A stretch of DNA of 64,000 bases from Phytobacter ursingii. Lineage in GTDB: Bacteria; Pseudomonadota; Gammaproteobacteria; Enterobacterales; Enterobacteriaceae. Position numbers and translations under genes: made by a program. Under the pieces are notes generated by a model that did no database searches, was not told the origin of the DNA, and was given only the letters and a program-made list of their open reading frames with translations. Of this stretch, positions 20,476 through 27,981 are shown piece after piece. Location of the stretch: contig CABDWT010000001.1 in NCBI GenBank assembly GCA_901456055.1, forward strand, positions 456,836 to 520,835, written 5' to 3'. Each line of letters starts with the position of its first letter. The stretch's first letter is position 1.

Positions 20476-21828
20476 ATGCCAATGACTATTCCTGCCACAT
20501 CAGTTGCAGCACGAGGCTCGTTGGTGACTAAGGCGCTTGCTGACTGGATTTCTCAATTACGTCGTAATCAGAAACTTGATTTCAGTCCTGTGCCCGTAAT
20601 GAGTTCAGCACCAGTTCAAACGCTGACAAAGGGAACTGGCATTTCCGGGTTGTCGATCGTATCAGGTGGCACAGGATATACATCTGGTAACGTGCTGACC
20701 GTCTCAGGTGGGACCTATGCTGCACAGGCTAAAATAACGATTACCGCAGTTGATGCTAACGGTGTGATTACATCTGCTGCCGTGGGTCAGTCTGGCGTAT
20801 ACACGACGACACCAACAAACCCTGCATCAGTTACAGGCGGCTCCGGTTCTGGTGCCACATTTAACCTAACCTGGAATGCTGCTGTTGCATCATCAATCTA
20901 TAACGGTGCCACCTGGGACAGGACCGGCTCATGGTTTACATATCTCGGGAGTAATATTCAGGATGTTACTGCGGGCTATCGCGGTAATGGTAACGGTAAC
21001 GGAACGCAATGCTCGATTACCTTTTGCAGTGACGCACCAACGCTTGATTTCAGGCTCATCGGGCTTAACTGTCAATATGACTTGTATGTAGACGGGGCAA
21101 GGGTTGCAGCAACAGCGATAACAACTGACTCAACTGGCGCACCATATATCTACACAATTGACTGGTCAGGATTAGTTAAAACTCGCGTCTATACCCTGCG
21201 TGGTGTGAATACCTCATTCGGTGGAGTAATTGTTGGGCAGAGCTATACCCTTTGGGCTCCAAGCCGATGGAGACCGACAGTGTGGCAACTTGGAGACTCA
21301 TACACTTTTGGCACACAAGCCACTCAGTCAAGCTTCAACGACTTTCGTATCATCTGCGACACGCTTGGATTTGACGGGCTGGCAGATGGTATCGGCGGTA
21401 GTGGATGGACATCATCTGGTAGTACTCAGCCACAACAGCGCATTACGTCAAAGTTGGCAACATTAACCAGAGTCCCGGAATACATCTTTCTTTCTCTCGG
21501 TTACAACGATGCTCCAGCGGGTAACATTACCCTTTTGCAGACAAACTTCACTGCATCTGTCGCGCTGATTAGACAGTATTGCCCGATGGCTAAAATTATA
21601 GTGATGGGCCCAGCCACTCCCCTTGGGTCAACGACGCAGATTAATGCGATTCGTAGTGCAGTAATGACGCTGTGCTCTACACTTGGGCTGACATTCATTG
21701 ATGTATCTGATTGGGTAAACAGCCGAAATAAAACGCTGTATACCTCATCGGATAACACCCATCCGAATGATGCAGGATACGCTTTCCGCGCAGCCAGATT
21801 CAGTCAAGCTCTCTTATCGGTACTGTGA
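20476..21828 (+). CDS. SGNH/GDSL hydrolase tail spike, probable polysaccharide deacetylase
   Basis: 450 aa. The N-terminal ~265 residues are Gly/Thr/Ser-rich beta structure. The catalytic domain follows with block I 'QLGDSYT' (S275), block II 'GIGGSG', block III 'LGYND' (N344) and block V 'DNTHPND' (D426, H429). The fold and set-up resemble the tail-spike O-antigen deacetylase of coliphage G7C. It would remove acyl groups from surface polysaccharide at adsorption. It lies between lysis and terminase genes rather than with the fibre at 44873. Confidence 0.75.
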   Translation: MPMTIPATSVAARGSLVTKALADWISQLRRNQKLDFSPVPVMSSAPVQTLTKGTGISGLSIVSGGTGYTSGNVLTVSGGTYAAQAKITITAVDANGVITSAAVGQSGVYTTTPTNPASVTGGSGSGATFNLTWNAAVASSIYNGATWDRTGSWFTYLGSNIQDVTAGYRGNGNGNGTQCSITFCSDAPTLDFRLIGLNCQYDLYVDGARVAATAITTDSTGAPYIYTIDWSGLVKTRVYTLRGVNTSFGGVIVGQSYTLWAPSRWRPTVWQLGDSYTFGTQATQSSFNDFRIICDTLGFDGLADGIGGSGWTSSGSTQPQQRITSKLATLTRVPEYIFLSLGYNDAPAGNITLLQTNFTASVALIRQYCPMAKIIVMGPATPLGSTTQINAIRSAVMTLCSTLGLTFIDVSDWVNSRNKTLYTSSDNTHPNDAGYAFRAARFSQALLSVL

Positions 21829-22016
21829 TGATGAAAATAAGCGAACTGCAGGAAGGACAGCAGATCAGCGTTACGCTGGATGAAGCCAATGGCGCATGCA
21901 CATTCAATGTGCTGACCGTTGAAGAGTCAGGCGGACATTATCGCGCGTCGGTACAAAATGACCTGTACGGCGTGGTCTGGATTGATGACAACGTTGGTGA
22001 AATAGCACTCGCATAA
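21828..22016 (+). CDS. Small phage protein (62 aa) after the spike
   Basis: ATG 21828 or 21831, overlapping the spike stop. Small beta-barrel-like sequence ('ISVTLDEANGACTFNVLTVEESGGHYRASV'). May be a spike partner or chaperone; not recognised. Confidence 0.5.
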   Translation: MMKISELQEGQQISVTLDEANGACTFNVLTVEESGGHYRASVQNDLYGVVWIDDNVGEIALA

Positions 22017-22024
22017 AGAATCTC

Positions 22025-22183
22025 ATGAACAAAGTAAAGATTGTGTAGCCCCGCAAGGAGGTTGATCCACATCTTGACAGGCCGGAACAGACGGAAGTGG
22101 CAAAGCACCGCTGCAAAGCAGAGCGAAAGCTGCGCTTGATGATAAAATCGAAACATCATTCCCACTTAAAAGGCATCATATGA
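22025..22183 (+). pseudogene. Small gene interrupted by an in-frame amber codon
   Basis: From ATG 22025 seven codons are followed by TAG (22046-22048). The same frame then stays open for 44 codons (PRKEVDPHLDRPEQTEVAKH...) and stops at TGA 22181-22183, which overlaps the next ATG as ATGA. That coupling and the coding-like composition suggest a recently interrupted gene. No in-frame restart codon with suitable spacing is visible near the AAGGAGG after the stop. Confidence 0.4.
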
Positions 22184-22491
22184 CCGACAATACTCTCAAC
22201 ATTCTGTTTGCTGAGTACATCAAAGCAAACTGCACCGGCGGAAGTCTGCATATTGCTTATGATGACGGGAATGTTTCTGACAGTGATATAGCTTTCTGCT
22301 ATCGGTATGCTGAAAAAAATGGTGATGTTGCTGGAATGGTGATCGCCGGTTTTCTCATGGATATGTCAGAAGAAGAACGGAATGAATTCTTCAACCAATC
22401 AATTGATGAATTTGCCGGAACGTTTGAGGGTGAAATAATTATGGAAGAATCTATTCAGGCCGCAATGAAGCGAATAGCCCCCGAAAAATGA
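22180..22491 (+). CDS. Phage protein of unknown function (103 aa)
   Basis: Acidic, helical, with 'FCYRYAEKNGDVAGMVIAGFLMDMSEEERNEFF'. Start overlaps the preceding stop. No family recognised. Confidence 0.5.
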   Translation: MTDNTLNILFAEYIKANCTGGSLHIAYDDGNVSDSDIAFCYRYAEKNGDVAGMVIAGFLMDMSEEERNEFFNQSIDEFAGTFEGEIIMEESIQAAMKRIAPEK

Positions 22492-22578
22492 ACATGTGGC
22501 TAGGCTGATCCCCGAAAGCCCGGCATCGTCACCGGGTTGCCACATCCTACTTTGACGAACAACTGAGACGAGGTTGTT

Positions 22579-22794
22579 ATGAGTGAAAACGTATTAGAGC
22601 AGCTGGATAAAGTTCTGATAAAAGCTGCACGGGAATTTATTGAAAAAAACAAAATTCCATTTGTCATTCTGCATCATTACTGGGAAGTTCCAAAAGGCCG
22701 CACAAACGAAATAGAGAATATTTTTGTTGGCGATGCAGAAAAGGCGGAAGAGCAAATAAAGCAATTACAATCCCGCTTTCAACAAGGTCGCTGA
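22579..22794 (+). CDS. Phage protein of unknown function (71 aa)
   Basis: ACGAGGTTGTT precedes the ATG. Helical ends around 'IPFVILHHYWEVPKG'. It is one of several small cargo-like genes between the spike and the terminase. Confidence 0.5.
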   Translation: MSENVLEQLDKVLIKAAREFIEKNKIPFVILHHYWEVPKGRTNEIENIFVGDAEKAEEQIKQLQSRFQQGR

Positions 22795-22806
22795 GGCGAA
22801 ATTGTT

Positions 22807-22983
22807 ATGGATATACCAAAAACATGGTATTGGGGCAACAAATGCCACCTCGTACAAATCATAAAAGACGGTGACGAAGAGATCGTTATCTATAAGCACT
22901 GGATGAGACATCGACAGCGATGGAATTACGTTGCAGAAGAAAGATGGCTAGTAGAGCATATGATTCAGAGAGAAAAACAATAG
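22807..22983 (+). CDS. Small phage protein (58 aa)
   Basis: Open frame 'MDIPKTWYWGNKCHLVQIIKDGDEE' onwards, aromatic and basic, ending directly at a terminator hairpin. Position and compact packing support it; function unknown. Confidence 0.5.
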   Translation: MDIPKTWYWGNKCHLVQIIKDGDEEIVIYKHWMRHRQRWNYVAEERWLVEHMIQREKQ

Positions 22984-23005
22984 GTCGCTAAGGCGGCCTT
23001 TTTTA
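22983..23005 (+). terminator. Intrinsic terminator
   Basis: GGTCGC/GCGGCC stem (one G.U pair), TAAG loop, then TTTTTTT. Closes the spike gene cluster for non-antiterminated polymerase. Confidence 0.75.
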
Positions 23006-23187
23006 TTGCCCCAAACCAGCCCATTTTTGGGCCTCCGAGAAAATCAATAAGTTATCAACAGCGCATTCGCACGCGCAAATCTACTCAGAACCTTTCAGGA
23101 TGACCCTTGAGGAACCGGCTGGCTGTCGGAGCCTTCTGAGGGCCGTTTTCCTGTGCGAACAAGGTTCATCACTAAAAGGTAATACCG

Positions 23188-23751
23188 ATGAAAGATGTTT
23201 CTATCGAATATCTAAAAGAAGCCTTGGAATACACACCAGAGTCTGGTCTGCTTCGTTGGAAGGAACGCCCCAAAAATCATTTTACGACCGAGAATTCCTG
23301 GCGTGCGACTAATGCCGCCTATGCTGGGAAGTTGGCTGGCAGTCGTGATTATGATGGTTATTTTCGTATTGGCATTGCTGGTAGACTGTATAGAGCTCAT
23401 CGTGTCGCATGGGCATTGCATTACGGGAAGTGGCCAGAGCATGAAATTGATCATATTTCTGGGGATAGAGCTGACAATCGCATAAAAAACTTGCGATCAG
23501 TAACTTCTGACATCAACAGCAAGAATGTGAGAATTTACTCAACAAATAAAACAGGTGCCTCAGGGGTTGGTTGGTACAAATCACGAAATAAGTGGAGAGC
23601 AAAGATAAATGTCTCTGGGAAAGTGAAACATATTGGCTATTTCGATGATTTTAATGAGGCAGTAAAAGCGAGAAAGGATGCGGAGAAAGAGCTTCAATAT
23701 CACGAGAACCACGGAGCCAATGGCAGGCCGAGATTTACTGCAAATCATTAG
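23188..23751 (+). CDS. HNH homing endonuclease with AP2-like domain (second copy of family)
   Basis: 187 aa. HNH core 'YRAHRVAWALHYGKWPEHEIDHISGDRADNRIKNLR' (~70-110) and C-terminal AP2-like 'TGASGVGWYKSRNKWRAKINVSGKVKHIGYFDDF'. Same architecture as the enzyme at 13918-14466 but clearly diverged. Free-standing, between a terminator and the nuclease gene; I see no interrupted gene around it. Confidence 0.85.
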   Translation: MKDVSIEYLKEALEYTPESGLLRWKERPKNHFTTENSWRATNAAYAGKLAGSRDYDGYFRIGIAGRLYRAHRVAWALHYGKWPEHEIDHISGDRADNRIKNLRSVTSDINSKNVRIYSTNKTGASGVGWYKSRNKWRAKINVSGKVKHIGYFDDFNEAVKARKDAEKELQYHENHGANGRPRFTANH

Positions 23752-23804
23752 TAATTTGTGGATTATCCACATCTGCGCCTATCACATCGTCGGAAAGATA
23801 TCCC

Positions 23805-24473
23805 ATGACCAAATACCTGATAGCCGCTCTTGTAGCGGCTTTTTCTTTTTCTTCGGCAGCCAAATCAACGTGCCCCGGTAAATTCCTGAATGACAATCCT
23901 CCACAGGTCCAGTATGACCAGGAGATTTGCTTCACTCAGTTCTCTGTGCTGTACAGTGACAAACTGAAAGACCCGGTTATCAGTGCTGAGCATTTGACGG
24001 CCGCCGAAGTTACCGCAGCCGGCCAGATGAAGCGCAAAGACAGCTTTCACACCGAGCCACTTGTGCCGAAACAGTTTGAGAGCACACCGAAGGACTATGC
24101 CAAGTCCGGGTATGATCAAGGTCATATGCGACCGAATGGTGATGCTGCAAACGCTCAGGAACAGTTTGAAACGTTCAGCATGGCTAACATGACTCCCCAA
24201 CTCCCAGACCTCAACCGAAAAGCCTGGCGCTTGATGGAAGAAGCTGTGCGTAAACAGGTGCTGGCTGAGGGTGATGCATGGATTGAAACAGGCATGGTTC
24301 CCGGCACAAAGACAATCGGCAATGGCGTGAATGTGCCGAGCGTTATCTGGAAAGCGGTCAAGGCCAAATCTGGTGAAGCGGTTTATGTCGGTGACAACAC
24401 GACCGGGACGGTGACTAAGCTCACCACTGCGCAATTCGCATCGAAATACGGGATCAACCCGTTTAACGAGTAA
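23805..24473 (+). CDS. Secreted DNA/RNA non-specific endonuclease (NUC family)
   Basis: 222 aa. Signal peptide ~1-19 ('KYLIAALVAAFSFSSAA'). The nuclease core has 'DYAKSGYDQGHMRPNGDA' (catalytic H107 in a DQGH variant of the usual DRGH) and 'SMANMTPQ' with N128 as metal ligand, as in Serratia nuclease. It would act in the periplasm or outside, degrading foreign or host DNA/RNA. An intrinsic-terminator-like hairpin (23822-23850) lies inside its signal-peptide codons. Not needed for a virion, so a cargo gene or an exclusion function is possible. Confidence 0.82.
   Translation: MTKYLIAALVAAFSFSSAAKSTCPGKFLNDNPPQVQYDQEICFTQFSVLYSDKLKDPVISAEHLTAAEVTAAGQMKRKDSFHTEPLVPKQFESTPKDYAKSGYDQGHMRPNGDAANAQEQFETFSMANMTPQLPDLNRKAWRLMEEAVRKQVLAEGDAWIETGMVPGTKTIGNGVNVPSVIWKAVKAKSGEAVYVGDNTTGTVTKLTTAQFASKYGINPFNE
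23822..23850 (+). terminator. Terminator-like hairpin inside the nuclease signal-peptide codons
   Basis: AGCCGCT / AGCGGCT perfect 7-bp stem, CTTGT loop, followed by TTTTCTTTTTC. It begins 17 nt after the ATG. Could act as an attenuator of nuclease expression. Confidence 0.5.
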
Positions 24474-24482
24474 CCCTCCCCC

Positions 24483-24833
24483 ATGAAATATTTAATAGCG
24501 TTGCTGATTGATGCCGCAATGATTTATCTGGCGGTTATTTTCTGGATGCATGGTATCCAGTATGCCGAAAATATCCTCAGCTTTGGCGGTTGGTTTATCG
24601 GAGTGATTAACATCATTGGATATCTTTCTGGTCGGGATGAGCTGAAAGAAAAATACAAACATCAGTGGATGGCATGGCGTGCATATGACGTGCTTACTGA
24701 TATCGCGTTTATCGCGTTCTCTGCTGCGAGCGGATGGTTTGTGCTGGCATCAGTATATGCAGTTGGTTCACTGCTTAAGGCCGAGTTCAAATCATCAACC
24801 GAGAAAGAATTATCCGCTAAAGCATTGGCGTAG
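24483..24833 (+). CDS. Membrane protein (116 aa)
   Basis: Two N-terminal hydrophobic helices (~1-22 and 34-48), a polar 'GRDELKEKYKHQW' loop and two more (~70-98). It follows the secreted nuclease by 9 bases, so the two may be co-expressed. Similar small membrane proteins are common in phage accessory loci; not recognised further. Confidence 0.55.
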   Translation: MKYLIALLIDAAMIYLAVIFWMHGIQYAENILSFGGWFIGVINIIGYLSGRDELKEKYKHQWMAWRAYDVLTDIAFIAFSAASGWFVLASVYAVGSLLKAEFKSSTEKELSAKALA

Positions 24834-25099
24834 TGCTCATTACAGAAGCCACTAACCCAGCGGCTTCGATAATGGATATTGTTCGACCCTAGCCGGAGAG
24901 TGGGGATATAACCCCGGCAGCCATAGAGTGTGACTCCCTCAGCGTCCTCCCGGCGCAAAAATCAGTTGCATGGCTATGGCAGACACCTGGAAAGACAGGA
25001 TGCATTACAGAGCTTTCTGTCGTGAAAGCTTGATAATGTAGTGAGCAGGATATATTCGCCCACGGGAAGGATAAAGACCAAACAGAGGAATATGCTGAA

Positions 25100-25486
25100 A
25101 TGGCTAAAAAGAAGTGGCCTAAGTTGCCATGGTTCAAAATTCCTCTGTTCGGCAATGCCGTCACCTACCTCATCCGCTCAAAAGAAGAGTGGAATGCAGC
25201 CGTCGAGTATCTCGGGAATGAACCCGAAGCAAACGACTTTAAGGCCGGGTGTACGCAAACCTTCGAGAACAAAGAAGAGGGCCAGGTACTTTACCTGCTC
25301 GGAGTATTTAACGCTGATGTCGCAACATTGGTTCATGAATGCGGGCATGTAGCGTTTTACGTTTGCCGTGATGTTGGCGTGCCGACAGATGCAAGCCTGT
25401 CCAGCGAAACCTACTGCTATCTACTCGACAGGATGTTTAGTCACTTCCTGCCGCACATCCAGAAACAAACCGAGGCGTTCAAATGA
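25100..25486 (+). CDS. HExxH-containing phage protein, putative metallopeptidase-like
   Basis: 128 aa. 'LVHECGHVAFYVCRDVGV' gives an H79-E80-x-x-H83 zinc motif and 'SSETYCYLLDRMF' (E103) could supply a third ligand. N-terminus 'KKWPKLPWFKIPLFGNAV' is conserved in similar phage proteins I recall. The only good ribosome binding site (AGAGGA) is rather far upstream. Activity unproven. It precedes the terminase genes. Confidence 0.6.
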   Translation: MAKKKWPKLPWFKIPLFGNAVTYLIRSKEEWNAAVEYLGNEPEANDFKAGCTQTFENKEEGQVLYLLGVFNADVATLVHECGHVAFYVCRDVGVPTDASLSSETYCYLLDRMFSHFLPHIQKQTEAFK

Positions 25487-25758
25487 GATTAGTCGACAAG
25501 GTCGAAATCACAATCACCTGGCCTAATGGTGAAAAGGACGTAGGTTTTACCAGCTCCTTGCCAATGGTTGGCGGACAAGGGTTTACAGGATTCCTGACGA
25601 TGTTTGGTGAAAGTGATGAATCAGGGGTAATTATCAATCTCAGCCAGATTGCCAAGCTCGAATACAAACTTCATTTCAAAGAAGATATCCCTGTCACCAG
25701 GCTTGACGAAGAAATTCAGCTGGGCGCTCGCTTAACTAACCATCGATTCAAGGTTTAA
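25483..25758 (+). CDS. Phage protein of unknown function (91 aa)
   Basis: ATGA overlap with the previous gene. Small beta-rich product ('KVEITITWPNGEKDVGFTSS'). Terminase follows 16 bases downstream. Confidence 0.5.
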   Translation: MRLVDKVEITITWPNGEKDVGFTSSLPMVGGQGFTGFLTMFGESDESGVIINLSQIAKLEYKLHFKEDIPVTRLDEEIQLGARLTNHRFKV

Positions 25759-25773
25759 AAATAAGGTAACAAC

Positions 25774-26331
25774 ATGGCACTCACCGACAAGCAAGAAATG
25801 TTCTGTCGCGAGTACCTCATCGATTTAAACGCTACACAGGCGGCTATTCGGGCGGGGTACAGCGAAAAGACCGCGAACGAACAGGGCGCTCAAAACTTAG
25901 CGAAAGTTAGCATTAGGGAAAGAATCTCCGAACTAAAAGCGCAACGCAATGATCGAATAGACATTGATGCAGATTATGTGCTGAGACGCCTCACAGAAAT
26001 CGACCAGATGGATGTTATCGACATTCTTAATGAAGTCGGTGATCTAAAGCCTGTCAGAGACTGGCCTAAAGTGTGGCGTACCTCTTTATCTGGTCTGGAT
26101 ATTATGGCGATGGCTGGAGATGGAGACACTGCAGCTTTGCTTAAAAAAATCAAATGGCCTGACAAGGTGAAAAACCTTGAGCTTCTCGGTAAGCACGTAG
26201 ATGTACAGGCCTTTAAAGAACAAACGAAGGTAGAACACGGCTTCGAAGAGGAAGTGTCAGACCTGATGAAAGCTTTATCAGCAGGAGCATCGCATGTCGC
26301 TTCAATCCGAAATACTGGAGATGCTGAGTGA
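25774..26331 (+). CDS. terS: Terminase small subunit
   Basis: 185 aa. 'LTDKQEMFCREYLIDLNATQAAIRAGYSEKTANEQGAQNL' is the signature HTH domain of the Terminase_2 family. Residues ~60-185 are the oligomerisation and C-terminal parts. It recognises the packaging site and recruits the large subunit, whose gene overlaps its end by 38 bases. Confidence 0.9.
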   Translation: MALTDKQEMFCREYLIDLNATQAAIRAGYSEKTANEQGAQNLAKVSIRERISELKAQRNDRIDIDADYVLRRLTEIDQMDVIDILNEVGDLKPVRDWPKVWRTSLSGLDIMAMAGDGDTAALLKKIKWPDKVKNLELLGKHVDVQAFKEQTKVEHGFEEEVSDLMKALSAGASHVASIRNTGDAE

Positions 26332-27796
26332 TAAGCTTCGCCGACTGAATACGCTTTACTGGATCACCGACAAAAAAGGCAAGACCGTCCGCTTTCAGAT
26401 GACGCGTGAGCAACTCGAATATTTTGAGGGGATGCATACGCGAAACATCATCCTCAAAGCGCGACAACTCGGGTTTACTACCGAAGTCTGCATTATTCAG
26501 CTTGATGCGGCGATATTCGAATCGGCACGCTGTGCTTTGATTGCACACACCTTGAATGATGCAAAACGCTTATTTCGCGAGAAAGTGAAGTACGCCTACG
26601 ATCGCCTGCCAGACTTCATAAAGCGCTGTAACCCAGCGAGCAATGATTCAGCTAGCGAACTGGTGTTCCAGAACGGTGGATCGCTTTATATCAGCACCTC
26701 ATTTCGTGGCGGCACACTGCGTTATCTGCATGTATCCGAGTTCGGGAAAATATGCGCAAAGCATCCAGAAAAGGCGCGTGAAATTGTTACTGGTGCGTTT
26801 GAGGCGGTTTCAACTGATTGCTTCACGACGATCGAAAGCACCGCTGAGGGTCGCGCTGGTTACTTCTTCGAATATTGTCAGGCGGCAGAGAAATCTCAGT
26901 TGCAGGACAAAAAGCTATCAAATCTTGACTGGAAGTTTTTTTTCTTCTCATGGTGGAAGAATCCTGAATACGCAATTGACCCTGTAGAGCCGTTACCACA
27001 GCGCCTGACTGATTATTTTAACGGTATCGAGCAAAAGCTCGGCATCACGATAGATGAGCGTCAGCGCGCCTGGTATTACGCCAAAGAGAAAACTCTTGGC
27101 GAAGATATGAAGCGCGAATACCCCTCAACGCCGGAAGAAGCATTCCAGCAGTCGGTCGAGGGCGCTTATTACGCCAAGCAATTCGGTTGGCTCTATTCGC
27201 AAAAACGTATCGGAACAATCCCTGACAACTCTCATCTCCCGGTTCACACGTTCTGGGATATCGGCGTAAGTGACTCGACGGCGATCTGGTTTGTGCGAGA
27301 GCTGAGCGAGACAGAATTCCACGTTATCGACTACTACGAAAACTCCGGCGAAGGCCTGCGGCATTACATGAAGGTGCTGAAAGACCGAGGCTACACCTAC
27401 GGTGAGCACTGGGGGCCGCACGACATTGAAAACCGGGAGTTCGGTAGTGATGCGAAATCACGAAAAGACCTGGCGAAAGAAGGTTACGAAATTGACGGTC
27501 AAACCTACTCACTGAAATTCAATGTTGTGCCAAAGGAATCTGTTGAAACCGGAATTGAGATGGTGCGTGAAATTCTTACCAATTGCGTATTTGACGAGGC
27601 TAAATGCGAGAAAGGTATAAATGCGCTTGAAGGATATCGCAAAGAGTGGGACGAAAAGCGCGGGTGCTGGAAAGACAGACCTCTTCATGACTGGACATCT
27701 CACGGCTCTGATGGCTTCCGCTATTTCGCAGTAGTTAAAAACAAACGCAAACGTCAGCCAGTTACTCAGGCAAATATACCTCTCATGGGGCGTTAA
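26294..27796 (+). CDS. terL: Terminase large subunit
   Basis: 500 aa. N-terminal ATPase with a Walker A variant 'LKARQLGFTT' (~53-62), 'YLHVSEFGK' in Walker B position, 'STAEGR' coupling motif. The C-terminal RNase H-like nuclease starts at 'TFWDIGVSDSTA'. It drives DNA into the prohead and cuts concatemers. Overlaps terS. Confidence 0.93.
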   Translation: MSLQSEILEMLSDKLRRLNTLYWITDKKGKTVRFQMTREQLEYFEGMHTRNIILKARQLGFTTEVCIIQLDAAIFESARCALIAHTLNDAKRLFREKVKYAYDRLPDFIKRCNPASNDSASELVFQNGGSLYISTSFRGGTLRYLHVSEFGKICAKHPEKAREIVTGAFEAVSTDCFTTIESTAEGRAGYFFEYCQAAEKSQLQDKKLSNLDWKFFFFSWWKNPEYAIDPVEPLPQRLTDYFNGIEQKLGITIDERQRAWYYAKEKTLGEDMKREYPSTPEEAFQQSVEGAYYAKQFGWLYSQKRIGTIPDNSHLPVHTFWDIGVSDSTAIWFVRELSETEFHVIDYYENSGEGLRHYMKVLKDRGYTYGEHWGPHDIENREFGSDAKSRKDLAKEGYEIDGQTYSLKFNVVPKESVETGIEMVREILTNCVFDEAKCEKGINALEGYRKEWDEKRGCWKDRPLHDWTSHGSDGFRYFAVVKNKRKRQPVTQANIPLMGR

Positions 27797-27798
27797 TC

Positions 27799-27981
27799 AT
27801 GGCTATTCACATTAAACCCTCGCATGAGGGTGATTTGCATCGTGCGCTCGGCGTTCCGCAGGGTGAAAACATTCCGGTTAAAAAACTTGAGCAGGCGAAA
27901 CAGTCATCTGATCCACATTTGCGCCAGATGGCTAACTTTGCAATCAACGCACGCGGATTCGTTCATAAAGGCAGAAAATAA
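27799..27981 (+). CDS. Small head-region protein (60 aa)
   Basis: 'HEGDLHRALGVPQGENIPVKKLEQAKQSSDPHLRQMANFAINARGF' is a short conserved sequence type found between terminase and portal in many phages. Function unknown. Its stop shares a base with the portal start. Confidence 0.6.
   Translation: MAIHIKPSHEGDLHRALGVPQGENIPVKKLEQAKQSSDPHLRQMANFAINARGFVHKGRK

Noticed and set aside
24834-25099. Possible 23-codon gene and upstream extension before the HExxH gene
   Set aside because: The frame upstream of 25100 is open and coding-like for ~20 codons but has no ATG, GTG or TTG start. The 23-codon frame has no ribosome binding site.
25041-25352. Basic 103-codon frame overlapping the HExxH gene
   Set aside because: Although an ATG at 25091 has GAGGA before it, the composition (Ser, Lys, Pro, Thr) is that of an out-of-frame reading of the conserved HExxH gene.
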